Shown: piece by piece, positions 1 to 7,705 of the stretch
How the letters are laid out: each line of letters starts with the position of its first letter
How positions within the stretch are numbered: position 1 is the first letter of the stretch
DNA from: Syntrophorhabdus sp.
GTDB taxonomy: Bacteria > Desulfobacterota > BSN033 > UBA1163
Length of the DNA: 11,495 nucleotides
Direction: 5' to 3'
NCBI GenBank assembly: GCA_020724025.1
Contig: DYHU01000103.1
Location: 1-11,495, forward strand
Notes under the pieces: model-generated
What the model was told of the DNA's origin: nothing
Database searches by the model: none
Seen by the model: only the letters and a program-made list of their open reading frames with translations
Made by a program: the position numbers and the translations under genes

Positions 1-887
1 TCCTCGGATGCACCTACACGCTCATCGCCATCGGATTCAACCTCTTTTTCGGCGCACTCAATGTGGTCCACTTTTCCCATGGAGATGTCTGTATCCTCGG
101 AGCCTTTATGACCCTCATTCTTTATGGGCTGGCCAAGCTCCTTGGACTTCTGGCCTTCATCCCGGGAGTTTTCTTCGTTCCCCTGTTGATCCTCATGGCC
201 ATGGTCGTCACAGGACTGATCGGGACCTTTTTTGAGAGGGTCGTCATCAGACCCTTCCGTTATGCCCCTTTGCTGATGGTCCTGGTGGCGACGGTAGCTC
301 TGGGAATGGTCGTCCGTGAAACCGTGAGGCTCTCCTTTCCCCATGGAAGCAATCCTCAGATCTTCCCGAGGATTTTACCCCAGACCAGTTTTCACTGGGG
401 AAAGGTTCTCATCCGGTTCGATAACTTAATCATTTTTGGAACGACGATCTTTCTCATCTCCATGATGTTTCTCTTCATCAAGAGGACGAAAACGGGAGCC
501 GCGATCCGGGCGGTCTCCCAGGACGCGGAGGCCGCCACAATGATGGGGATCAACATCGATCGCACGGTAGCCGTCACTTTTCTCATCGGGTCAGCCCTGG
601 GGGCCGTGGCCGGAATTCTCATCGGAGCTTACAATAACATCATCCGGTTCGATATGGGATTGATGGGGGGAGTGAAAGGTTTTTCCGCGGCCGTAGTCGG
701 CGGCCTGGGCAATGTCTATGGGGCCATTATCGGAGGGTTGATCCTGGGATTCGTTGAGACGATGGCCGCAGCCTTCATCCCCGGGGGGACGCCTTACACC
801 GATGTCTTTGCCTTTCTGGTGGTCATCTTCTTTCTAATTTTCAAGCCTTCCGGCATCCTGGGCGAAAAGGTGTATGAAAAGGTTTGA
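1..887 (+). CDS. livH: LivH-type inner-membrane permease of a branched-chain amino acid (HAAT) ABC transporter, 5' partial
   Basis: This is one of two membrane subunits of a HAAT-family ABC importer, which moves amino acids, amides or related small acids into the cytoplasm. The frame is open from position 3 and gives 294 visible residues. The first visible residues (LGCTYTLIAIGFNLFFG) match the end of the first membrane helix of LivH, and the next segment NVVHFSHGD matches the conserved INFAHGD motif, so only about 10-16 N-terminal residues are missing. The cytoplasmic coupling loop is clear (TGAAIRAVSQDAEAATMMGI, beginning about visible residue 167). The C-terminal end is also typical: GGVKGFSAAVVGGLGNVYGA followed by FKPSGILG. 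An internal GTG at position 63 is not the start, because homology continues upstream of it. livM follows after 57 bases. What is known of the family gives the transport role; the actual substrate is not visible. Confidence 0.93.
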   Translation, partial: LGCTYTLIAIGFNLFFGALNVVHFSHGDVCILGAFMTLILYGLAKLLGLLAFIPGVFFVPLLILMAMVVTGLIGTFFERVVIRPFRYAPLLMVLVATVALGMVVRETVRLSFPHGSNPQIFPRILPQTSFHWGKVLIRFDNLIIFGTTIFLISMMFLFIKRTKTGAAIRAVSQDAEAATMMGINIDRTVAVTFLIGSALGAVAGILIGAYNNIIRFDMGLMGGVKGFSAAVVGGLGNVYGAIIGGLILGFVETMAAAFIPGGTPYTDVFAFLVVIFFLIFKPSGILGEKVYEKV

Positions 888-944
888 TCATCTCATCAGA
901 GCCGCATCCTTACGGTTGCGTCGAATCATTCGGGAGAATTTACG

Positions 945-2096
945 GTGATGACACCGCAAAACATTTTTAAAGGGATCATTCTCTTAACCGTGGAGACAGC
1001 GTTCTTCAGCCTGTTTGTAGCTTTCATGCTGACCCATGAGACAGTGAAGATCATCGCATTCATCCTCTTCTTCGTTCTTCTGGGAGTTCTGCTCAAAAAA
1101 TGGGAGAAGACCAACCACGCCCTTCTAAGCCTCTTTAAGGAGATGAAGGTCCTGGCGGGGATCTGGTTTGTGCTCCTGCTGCTCACGATTCCATTTCTTT
1201 TTCAGAAAAGCCCCTACCTCATCCATATCTGTGTGATGGCAGGGCTTTATGCCATCCTGGCCATTGGCCTCAATTTTCAACTGGGGAGCACCAATGTGGT
1301 CAACTTTGCCACAGCCGCCTCCTATGGGATCGGGGCTTATGCCTCAGCCCTCCTGGCCGTCCATTACGGCGTCACTTTTTGGCTGGGAGTGGTTATCGGC
1401 GGAAGCCTGGCCTCACTTTTCGGTCTTCTTCTGGGCATCCCCTGCATGAAGACGAAGGATTACTACCTCTCCCTAGTGACGATCGCCCTTGGATTGATCG
1501 TCTATATCCTCCTCATCAATTTTTCATGGACAGGAGGGCCCAATGGGATTCCCAACATCCCTCCTCCCACTCTTTTCGGCCACTCTTTCAGAGACCCCGT
1601 CATCCTCATCGGGTTTGAACTGCCCTTTCAATCGAACTACTATTATCTCATCTTCGTTCTGGTAGGAGGGTCCCTCCTGGTGGCCCAGCGGCTTCATCAT
1701 TCCCGTGTCGGTTTAACCTGGAATGCAATCCGGGAAGACGAGATCGCCGCACGATGCCAGGGGATCGATGTCACCTGGTATAAGATACTGGCTTTCTGCA
1801 TCGATGCTTTTTTCGGCGGGGTAGCCGGGACGGCCTACTCCCACTATATCGGCTTTATCTCACCGGAGAATTTTGCCTTCATCGTCTCGGTGGTGGTCGT
1901 GACGATGGTGATCTTGGGAGGCATGGACAATGTTTTTGGTGTGATCATCGGTGCCATCCTGCTCACTATTCTGCCTGAAAAGTTCCGGGCGTTTGAAGAT
2001 TTCCGAATCCTCATCTATGGGGTCATCATTGTAATGATGTTGATATTTCGGCCGCAGGGCCTGTTTCCTCAAAAGTTGCGGATCTATCAGACGTGA
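945..2096 (+). CDS. livM: LivM-type inner-membrane permease of a branched-chain amino acid (HAAT) ABC transporter
   Basis: Second membrane subunit of the HAAT importer; it pairs with LivH and docks the two ATPases. It has 383 residues. About 85 N-terminal residues contain two hydrophobic stretches, as in the longer LivM proteins. The core then shows YAILAIGLNFQLGSTNVVNF (family motif LNLxxGxxGxxxxG/NF), GIPCMKTKDYYLSLVTIAL (family R(G)xYFALVTLA), the coupling loop WNAIREDEIAARCQGID, and the C-terminal VILGGMDNVFGVIIGA and FRPQGLFP. Two adjacent starts are possible, GTG at 945 and ATG at 948. The GGAG at 933-936 lies 8 bases before the GTG and 11 before the ATG, so the GTG is marginally favoured. 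In GGMDNVFG the usual Gly after GGM/G is Asp, a mild deviation. A 78-base gap with a hairpin separates it from livG. Confidence 0.95.
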   Translation: MMTPQNIFKGIILLTVETAFFSLFVAFMLTHETVKIIAFILFFVLLGVLLKKWEKTNHALLSLFKEMKVLAGIWFVLLLLTIPFLFQKSPYLIHICVMAGLYAILAIGLNFQLGSTNVVNFATAASYGIGAYASALLAVHYGVTFWLGVVIGGSLASLFGLLLGIPCMKTKDYYLSLVTIALGLIVYILLINFSWTGGPNGIPNIPPPTLFGHSFRDPVILIGFELPFQSNYYYLIFVLVGGSLLVAQRLHHSRVGLTWNAIREDEIAARCQGIDVTWYKILAFCIDAFFGGVAGTAYSHYIGFISPENFAFIVSVVVVTMVILGGMDNVFGVIIGAILLTILPEKFRAFEDFRILIYGVIIVMMLIFRPQGLFPQKLRIYQT

Positions 2097-2112
2097 AGTT
2101 CTCTTAAATCTC

Positions 2113-2144
2113 GTTGGAGACAGATTCTAAATCTTGTCCCCAAC
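2113..2144 (+). other. Imperfect RNA hairpin between livM and livG
   Basis: The arms GTTGGAGACA-GAT and ATCTTGTCCCCAAC can pair around a TCTAA loop, giving about 12 pairs with one A/C mismatch and one bulged A. The following bases (GGAAGATATTTTAATT) contain no clean T tract, so this is a poor intrinsic terminator. It could instead stabilise the upstream mRNA or set the livM/livG expression ratio. This was found by eye and no folding energy was calculated. Confidence 0.4.
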
Positions 2145-2163
2145 GGAAGATATTTTAATTGGC

Positions 2164-2168
2164 GGAGG
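2164..2168 (+). promoter_or_regulatory. Ribosome binding site fixing the GTG start of livG
   Basis: GGAGG lies six bases before GTG 2175. No ATG with a comparable Shine-Dalgarno sequence exists in this frame, so GTG is taken as the start. It gives an N-terminus (MPLLETEKLTILFGG) that matches the usual LivG beginning. Confidence 0.7.
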
Positions 2169-2174
2169 TCGTCG

Positions 2175-2963
2175 GTGCCCTTATTAGAGACAGAAAAATT
2201 GACCATCCTTTTCGGAGGACTGGCAGCGGTGAACGAAGTCGATTTTCACATCGAGGCAGGAGAAACCGTCGGGCTGATCGGTCCGAATGGGTCTGGCAAG
2301 ACCACTTTTTTCAACCTCCTCACCGGCATTTATAAACCCACAGGCGGGGAGGTCCAGTATCAGGGAAAGAGTATTGTAGGGTTTCCGGCTTTTAAAATTG
2401 CCAAACAGGGAATCGCACGCACCTTTCAGAACAACCGGCTCTTTCTCAATCTAAGTGTTCTCGATAATGTTCTGGTCGGAATGCATTCGCATCAGGACTC
2501 CAATTGGTTCGACGCCATTTTTAGAAGAAGGTATGTGGAGGAGGAGGTCCGGAAAGGAGTGGAGAAGGGGCTGGAACTTCTCAGCCAGTTCAGCGATGAA
2601 CTGGTGAAGGACTGTTATAAGCCAGCGGCCGACCTTCCTCAAGCAGACAGAAGAAAAGTCGAGATCTGCCGGGCGCTGGCTTCGGAACCGAAGCTCCTGC
2701 TTTTAGACGAACCCTCTGCCGGGATGTCCCCTGACGAGACCGAAGACCTGATGGAGGACATCCGGAGGGTTAAAACGAAGATAGAGGGAATCGGGATTAT
2801 CATCATTGAGCACGACATGGCCGTGATCAATGAGGTGGCGCAGAAGGTGGTCGTCCTCAACTATGGCCGGAAGATCGCAGAGGGAACCTTTGGAGAAATT
2901 TCCAGCAACGAATTGGTTCTGGAAGCCTATTTAGGAAGGGAAGAGAAGGATGCTCAAGCTTGA
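2175..2963 (+). CDS. livG: LivG-type ATP-binding protein of a HAAT ABC transporter, atypical signature motif
   Basis: Cytoplasmic ATPase that forms a heterodimer with LivF and powers the LivHM permease. It has 262 residues, normal for LivG. Walker A is GPNGSGKT (36-43), the Q-loop is RTFQNNRLF (Q85), Walker B is LLLLDEP with catalytic E179, and the switch histidine is H213 in IIEHDM. The insert after the Q-loop (about residues 103-150) is the LivG-specific arm. The ABC signature is unusual: the usual LSYGQ/LPYGD is LPQAD at 154-158 (followed by RRKVEICRAL), so the signature Gly is Ala. The surrounding sequence is intact, so this looks like natural divergence and not damage. The stop overlaps the start of livF by 14 bases, which suggests translational coupling. 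Confidence 0.95.
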   Translation: MPLLETEKLTILFGGLAAVNEVDFHIEAGETVGLIGPNGSGKTTFFNLLTGIYKPTGGEVQYQGKSIVGFPAFKIAKQGIARTFQNNRLFLNLSVLDNVLVGMHSHQDSNWFDAIFRRRYVEEEVRKGVEKGLELLSQFSDELVKDCYKPAADLPQADRRKVEICRALASEPKLLLLDEPSAGMSPDETEDLMEDIRRVKTKIEGIGIIIIEHDMAVINEVAQKVVVLNYGRKIAEGTFGEISSNELVLEAYLGREEKDAQA

Positions 2964-3654
2964 GAATGTTTCAACCCAATACGGAGAGGTTCCCATGCTC
3001 CGGAAGGTGAGCATGGAGATTGAGAAAGGAGAGCTGGTCTGCCTTCTCGGGAGCAATGGAGCGGGTAAGACCACCACCATGAAGACGATCCTGAGACTGG
3101 TTCCTCTGGTCGAAGGTTCCATCCTTTTTGAGGGAAGATCGCTTCACGCATGGAAGACCTATCAGGTAGTTGGTGCAGGGATCAGCGTGGTCCCGGAGGG
3201 AAGAAGGCTCTTTCCGAAGATGACGGTTTTTGAGAATCTGAAGGTGGGGGCATTTTCGGAGATGAATGAGGAGGAGGTTGTTAAAAGGCTGGAGATAGTC
3301 TTTCAACTATTTCCCCGTCTCAAGGAGAGGCTCCAGCAACTGGCAGGGACTCTGAGCGGTGGCGAGCAGGGAATGGTGGCGATCGGCAGGGGGATGATGG
3401 GAAGTCCGAAAATCCTCCTTCTGGATGAACCATCCCTGGGCCTTGCTCCGGTGCTGGTGGAGGAATTTTTCAAAGCGATCAAGAAGATCAACGGACAGGG
3501 GACGACAATTCTCCTCATTGAGCAGAATGCCAAGAAGGCGCTATCCATCGCCTCCAAGGGTTATGTCCTTCAGAAAGGTGAGATCGTTGTGAAAGGTAGT
3601 CAAAAGGAACTCTTTGCAAGTGACATTATAAAGAAGGCCTATCTGAAAGGGTAG
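2950..3654 (+). CDS. livF: LivF-type ATP-binding protein of a HAAT ABC transporter
   Basis: Second cytoplasmic ATPase of the importer; 234 residues, the usual LivF length. Walker A is GSNGAGKT (34-41). The LivF-typical VVPEGRRLFPKMTVFENL follows the Q-loop region. The signature LSGGE is canonical (135-139) and Walker B is ILLLDEP with E160. The switch position is Q192 in LLIEQN, as is normal for LivF, where Gln replaces His. The start ATG lies inside the end of livG (14-base overlap) behind purine-rich GGGAAGAGAAGG. The degenerate signature of LivG next to a canonical one here implies one normal and one unusual composite ATP site in the dimer. It is the last gene of the liv block; a broken coxM-like fragment follows 23 bases later. 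Confidence 0.96.
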   Translation: MLKLENVSTQYGEVPMLRKVSMEIEKGELVCLLGSNGAGKTTTMKTILRLVPLVEGSILFEGRSLHAWKTYQVVGAGISVVPEGRRLFPKMTVFENLKVGAFSEMNEEEVVKRLEIVFQLFPRLKERLQQLAGTLSGGEQGMVAIGRGMMGSPKILLLDEPSLGLAPVLVEEFFKAIKKINGQGTTILLIEQNAKKALSIASKGYVLQKGEIVVKGSQKELFASDIIKKAYLKG

Positions 3655-3677
3655 GGAGTATCTTAGGTTAGAAATAT

Positions 3678-3879
3678 ATGGATTACTTTCAGCCCCCAAA
3701 TATCAACGAAGCTCTTCGTTTGATGAAAAAATGGAAGGGGAGAGCCAGGCTCATTGCGGGGGGGACGAATGTGATCCCGGATATAAGAGAAAAGGTCTTA
3801 AGATCTAATCGGTCAATACCTTAATTGATAATAGCCATTTAAACAATCATTCATATATGAAAGAGAAAAAGATCAGAAA
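3678..3879 (+). pseudogene. Broken 5' fragment of a CoxM-like FAD-binding subunit gene (remnant)
   Basis: An ATG at 3678 opens a 48-codon frame ending at TAA 3822-3824. Its first 40 residues align without gaps to the N-terminus of the intact FAD subunit encoded at 8944. By my count 23 of 40 are identical, including the FAD-binding segment LIAGGTNVIPD. After a net insertion of about 8 bases the similarity resumes in another frame from 3821: LIDNSHLNNHSYMKEKKIRK against LIDISHFKNLSYIREDKKKIR of the intact gene. It stops at TGA 3881, overlapping the tctB start codon. Only about the first 67 residues of a roughly 280-residue protein are represented, so no working subunit is made. The whole AT-rich stretch between livF and tctB is accounted for by this remnant. 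I read it as a relic left by recombination or insertion, not as a functional small gene. Confidence 0.85.
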
Positions 3880-4362
3880 ATGAGAATAAGAGATTTAGTT
3901 AGTAGTCTGTTCTTCCTTTTCATGGGAGTTTTGTTTTTGATCGGATCTTTCAGCTATTCAATATGGGATCGGTATGGTCCGGGGCCGGGTCTCTTCCCTC
4001 TTCTGTTAGGAAGTATTTTTTCAATGCTGAGTTTCATTCTCTTCCTGGCAAGCAACCTCAGAAAAGAGCATCAAGAGGATGAGCTCAAGGAATCCGACTC
4101 GATGAAATTTTCTGTCATCAATAAAACCCTCATCTTCCTCTGCTTCCTTTTGGGTTTTTATTTTCTTTTCGACCGACTTGGTTTTTTGTTAACCATTTTC
4201 TCTTTTATGATTGGCACATTGATTTTATTTGCTAAAAGATCAATGAAATTATCCCTCTCTGTTTCTGTCCTCACATCTCTATTGATCTATTTCATCTTTG
4301 TGAGGTTGCTGGGTGTTCAACTTCCAGGGGGTATTTTAGAGAATGTATTCCGATTCTATTAG
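3880..4362 (+). CDS. tctB: TctB-family small membrane subunit of a tripartite tricarboxylate transporter
   Basis: Small integral membrane protein that works with TctA and the periplasmic TctC to import a carboxylate using the ion gradient. It has 160 residues, usual for TctB. Hydrophobic segments lie at about 6-26, 38-59, 83-99, 103-118 and 124-142. The TctB hallmark GPGPGLFP is at 33-40, and a charged loop (RKEHQEDELKESD, about 61-73) separates the two halves. The end LGVQLPGGIL is also family-like (LGVPLPxG). The ATG at 3880 lies at the very end of the coxM remnant, with only purine-rich sequence and no strong Shine-Dalgarno upstream. Local base composition is low: I counted 20 G+C in the 60 bases from 4141. 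tctA starts 13 bases downstream. Confidence 0.9.
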   Translation: MRIRDLVSSLFFLFMGVLFLIGSFSYSIWDRYGPGPGLFPLLLGSIFSMLSFILFLASNLRKEHQEDELKESDSMKFSVINKTLIFLCFLLGFYFLFDRLGFLLTIFSFMIGTLILFAKRSMKLSLSVSVLTSLLIYFIFVRLLGVQLPGGILENVFRFY

Positions 4363-4375
4363 AGGCAGTTGAGAA

Positions 4376-5893
4376 ATGGTAGATAACATCATCCTCGGAT
4401 TTTCAGCCTCTTTGGCACCTATAAACCTTCTTTACTGCCTCTTAGGTGTCACATTAGGGACTATCGTAGGAATATTGCCTGGATTAGGGCCGGTTTCATC
4501 GATTGCCCTACTTCTCCCTTTAACCTATAAAACGAACCTTCTATCGGCTGTGATCATGCTTTCCGGCATTTATTATGGTGTCCAGTATGGAGGAACCATC
4601 ACCTCAGTATTAATGAAAATCCCGGGGGAAGCATCAGCAGTTGTTACCTGCATCGATGGGTATCAAATGGCAAAAAAAGGAAGGGCCGGGGCAGCCCTGG
4701 GAATTGCTGCATTTGGGTCATTTATTGCAGGTACGTTTGGAATCATTATGCTCATGTTTTTGGCTCCTCCCCTTGCGAAGATAGCTTTATTGATGGGCCC
4801 CCCGGAATATATGGCTTTAATGATTACAGGTCTGTCCCTGGTCGTTTATCTTTCTAGCAAGTCGATGATAAAGTCGTTGATGATGGGAGTTTTAGGCCTT
4901 CTTCTTGGGACCATCGGTATGGATCCTATTTCAGGGCAAATACGTTTTGGAATGGGTATTAAAAATTTGATGGATGGTGTTGATTTAGCACCAATGGCAA
5001 TGGGACTCTTTGGTTTGGCAGAAGTATTCACCCTAATTGAGAGCAAAGAAGGATCGAGTGAATTTCTCGAAGTCAAAACGAAATTGAGAGAGATCCTTCC
5101 CAACCGAAAGGATTGGAGAGACTCCTTCTTCCCTATCACCAGAGGCTCCATTTTCGGATTCCTCATGGGTATTTTACCCGGAGGCGGTGCAGTGATGGCC
5201 TCCTTTGTCTCTTATGCAATGGAAAAAAGGCTTTCGAAACATCCTGAAAAATTTGGCACGGGTGCCATTGAAGGAGTTGCTGGGCCCGAGTCATCGAACA
5301 ATTCAGCAGCGATTGGAGCCTTTGTTCCTCTGCTCACCCTCGGAATTCCATCCAATGTCGTGATGGCCCTTCTCATCGGAGCTTTCATGATTCACGGTGT
5401 GAATCCAGGTCCTCTCCTTTTAAGGGATAACCCTGTTCTTTTCTGGGGAATCATCACCAGCATGTATATTGGCAATTTTTTATTGCTCATACAAAATGTT
5501 CCTTTGATTGGACTATTTGTTAAAATTCTCAAAGTCCCCCCTAAAATTATGGCTCCACTGATTACGGTGATCTGTTTTATCGGTGCTTATAGCATTAACA
5601 ATAATGTTTCAGGGATCTTAATCGTCATTATCTTTGGCACGATGGGTTATTTAATGTGTAAGTTTAGGTACGACCCAGCACCGCTTATTCTTGCCTTTGT
5701 CCTCGGCCCCTTAATGGAAGATGCTCTGAGACAATCTATGATGCTCTTCAGGGGGGATGTTTTAAAAATATTTCAAAGACCCATTGCGACGGCCTTTTTA
5801 GGGATAGCCTTTTTTCTATTTTTTTCTCCCTTGATCACGAAACTATTTAGGCTACGTTTTTCAAAGCCTACTTTTATTGATGACAATACGTAG
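4376..5893 (+). CDS. tctA: TctA-family large membrane subunit of a tripartite tricarboxylate transporter
   Basis: Large transport-channel subunit of the TTT system, embedded in the inner membrane with about 10-12 helices. It has 505 residues, the normal length. The two halves each carry the conserved motif [13 protein letters not shown] at 32-39 and GILPGGG at 265-271, the expected internal repeat of the family. Other diagnostic segments are [55 protein letters not shown] and [20 protein letters not shown]. The start ATG follows tctB by 13 bases with a weak GAGG. TctA does not bind the solute first; specificity comes from TctC, so the substrate cannot be inferred here. Base composition is visibly lower than in the liv and cox genes (22 G+C in the 60 bases from 5581). 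Confidence 0.96.
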   Translation: MVDNIILGFSASLAPINLLYCLLGVTLGTIVGILPGLGPVSSIALLLPLTYKTNLLSAVIMLSGIYYGVQYGGTITSVLMKIPGEASAVVTCIDGYQMAKKGRAGAALGIAAFGSFIAGTFGIIMLMFLAPPLAKIALLMGPPEYMALMITGLSLVVYLSSKSMIKSLMMGVLGLLLGTIGMDPISGQIRFGMGIKNLMDGVDLAPMAMGLFGLAEVFTLIESKEGSSEFLEVKTKLREILPNRKDWRDSFFPITRGSIFGFLMGILPGGGAVMASFVSYAMEKRLSKHPEKFGTGAIEGVAGPESSNNSAAIGAFVPLLTLGIPSNVVMALLIGAFMIHGVNPGPLLLRDNPVLFWGIITSMYIGNFLLLIQNVPLIGLFVKILKVPPKIMAPLITVICFIGAYSINNNVSGILIVIIFGTMGYLMCKFRYDPAPLILAFVLGPLMEDALRQSMMLFRGDVLKIFQRPIATAFLGIAFFLFFSPLITKLFRLRFSKPTFIDDNT

Positions 5894-5934
5894 GGATAAA
5901 ACGATAAGGCCGATTATTTAAAGGGGAATAGAGG

Positions 5935-7686
5935 ATGAAAATCAATGATGCAAAGAAACCTATTGAAACCGATGTTCTGGTGATTGGGAGCGGAATGGCA
6001 GGCCTGAGAGCTGCGATTGAAGCAAGAAGGGCAGGGCTGAATGTCCTGCTCGTCGATAAGAGTCTTCTTGGCAGGGCGTCAAGTTCAATTTATGCGGGCG
6101 GCCTTGGGTTGGAAATCCTCCCGAAACATCTTCCCTACCACGGGGCAACTAAAAAGAAGTTTGCCGATTACTTCAACGGAACGATTGAACAGGTCTTCAA
6201 AAAGATGTTGCAGGAGGGCGTTTCCATCGGCTGGGGTTATCCTTATATTGACAATCAAAGAATTCTCATGACGGTGGCCTGCGATTACAAATTGAGACAG
6301 GAAGAACTTCGGGACTTCGGAGTGGAGGATCCTTATTCCCAGCATTTCATTGGCCGACCGGTTTCCATGGGCGTTCCCATTATTCTTCCGATGATTGACC
6401 ACTTAAAGAAGATCGGCGGAAAAACAATGGAAAGAATGGTGATAACCGATCTCATCCGGCAGGGAGATCGGATCATCGGAGCCATCGGTTTTGAGATGGG
6501 GCGAAAGAGATGGGTTGTCATTTTGGCTAAAGCCACCATTATCGCTACAGGGGGATCGGCCCAGGTTTATAAGAGAACCTATTCTCCTACCAGGATTACG
6601 GGCGATGGATATGCTATAGCTTACCGGGCAGGAGCGGAATTGTGGGAGATGGAGATGGTCGGGTTTTGTAACTGGACGATTGCAGAGCCGAAATGCCCTC
6701 AATGGTGGATTCCCTTTTCATACGGAAGAGTGTCAGGAAAACTGAGGAATGCCCTGGGCGAACCTTTTTTTGAGAATTATGCGAAAGAGGAGGGCTGGCT
6801 CGGCCCCAAGGCAACATTAAATGACAATGATGTGATGGATAAGCGGTACGGGAAACCACTGACCGAGATGGACCACTATTTCTGGAGAGCCTGTTCTATG
6901 GAGATACGGGAGGGCCGGGGGGAAAATGGAGCCGTCCTCCTGGATTTAAGGAATGTTCCTGAGGAGCGATGGTATTATGAAAATGACGGAATTACGGCAT
7001 TAAATGAGATGAGGAATTTCGATTGGAAGATGAACCCTCTCCACATCGCTCCCGCTGCTGAAAAACAAGCAGGTGGGATTTATACCGATGAATATTTTAA
7101 AACAAGTTTAGAAGGACTTTATGCCGCAGGAGAAGCAGGACCAGGATGCTCCATGCCGTTCTGCATTGTGTCCGGGGCCTGCTCCGGAAGGTATGCGGCT
7201 TGGTACGCAAGAGAGGCTGCCCCCGTTCAATTGAGAGAAGAAGAGATCAAATGGATTGAAAAAAAACAAGAGGAGGCGAAAAAACTTTTGAGTTCGGAAT
7301 CGAGCAGGATGGGGGATCCCAGGGATATTAAAAAGGACATTAAGGAGATAATGTGGACCAATGTTGGACCATTACGGACTGAGGCTGAATTGAGCAAGGG
7401 GTTTCAGGAATTGGATCGGATTGAAAAGGAACGGCTTCCTAAGTTATTTGCAAGAGATATGAGAAACCTCCGGGAAGCCTACGAAGTGATCAACATGGTA
7501 ACGGTTTCTAAGATGATCACCGAATCAGCACGATATCGAACTGAAAGCCGGGGATTGCTTCAGCGGTTGGATTTTCCCAAAGAGGATAATGCCAACTGGC
7601 TTAAGAATGTCTTTCTCAATGTTTCAGAGGGGAAGATGCATTTATTCACGCGGCCTGTCCATCTAATATGGGAAAAGCCAGAATAA
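5935..7686 (+). CDS. FAD-dependent oxidoreductase of the succinate dehydrogenase/fumarate reductase flavoprotein (AprA-like) superfamily, atypical active site
   Basis: Soluble, probably cytoplasmic flavoprotein of 583 residues; no signal peptide. The N-terminal dinucleotide fold is clear (DVLVIGSGMAGLRAAIEA, GxGxxG at 18-23, with D41 at the end of the second strand). So are ATGGSAQVYKRTYSPTRITG followed by GDGYAIAYRAGAELWEMEM, EIREGRG (323-329) and the FAD-contacting GGIYTDE...LEGLYAAGEAG. Residues 48-56 (ASSSIYAGG) have Ser where SdhA carries the covalent-FAD His, so FAD is probably non-covalent. Compared by eye with SdhA/FrdA, the QFHP histidine is replaced (VGFCNW, C245), the HYxMGG histidine by Glu (PAAEKQAGG, E376), and the catalytic Arg of the xRDxVxR segment by Asp (D313 in MDHYFWR). 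Fumarate or succinate chemistry is therefore unlikely. A 2x[4Fe-4S] ferredoxin gene follows after 19 bases, recalling the AprA-AprB arrangement, and both sit inside a tct operon. Start ATG has AAGGGG 8 bases upstream. The reaction is unknown. Confidence 0.88.
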   Translation: MKINDAKKPIETDVLVIGSGMAGLRAAIEARRAGLNVLLVDKSLLGRASSSIYAGGLGLEILPKHLPYHGATKKKFADYFNGTIEQVFKKMLQEGVSIGWGYPYIDNQRILMTVACDYKLRQEELRDFGVEDPYSQHFIGRPVSMGVPIILPMIDHLKKIGGKTMERMVITDLIRQGDRIIGAIGFEMGRKRWVVILAKATIIATGGSAQVYKRTYSPTRITGDGYAIAYRAGAELWEMEMVGFCNWTIAEPKCPQWWIPFSYGRVSGKLRNALGEPFFENYAKEEGWLGPKATLNDNDVMDKRYGKPLTEMDHYFWRACSMEIREGRGENGAVLLDLRNVPEERWYYENDGITALNEMRNFDWKMNPLHIAPAAEKQAGGIYTDEYFKTSLEGLYAAGEAGPGCSMPFCIVSGACSGRYAAWYAREAAPVQLREEEIKWIEKKQEEAKKLLSSESSRMGDPRDIKKDIKEIMWTNVGPLRTEAELSKGFQELDRIEKERLPKLFARDMRNLREAYEVINMVTVSKMITESARYRTESRGLLQRLDFPKEDNANWLKNVFLNVSEGKMHLFTRPVHLIWEKPE

Positions 7687-7705
7687 CGAATAAGAGGAAT
7701 GGACG

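Noticed and set aside
8..235. 75-residue open frame at the left edge
   Set aside because: It is out of frame with livH, which is open from position 3 and has clear family motifs. Arg/His/Pro-rich shadow translation.
2097..2174. Intrinsic terminator after livM
   Set aside because: A hairpin exists but no run of T follows it, and livG continues on the same strand with its own good ribosome site.
3825..3860. Possible sigma-70 promoter before tctB (TTGATA, TATATG or GATAAT)
   Set aside because: TTGATA and TATATG are 23 bases apart, and GATAAT at 3827 has no matching -35 box. The AT-rich sequence is explained by the coxM relic.
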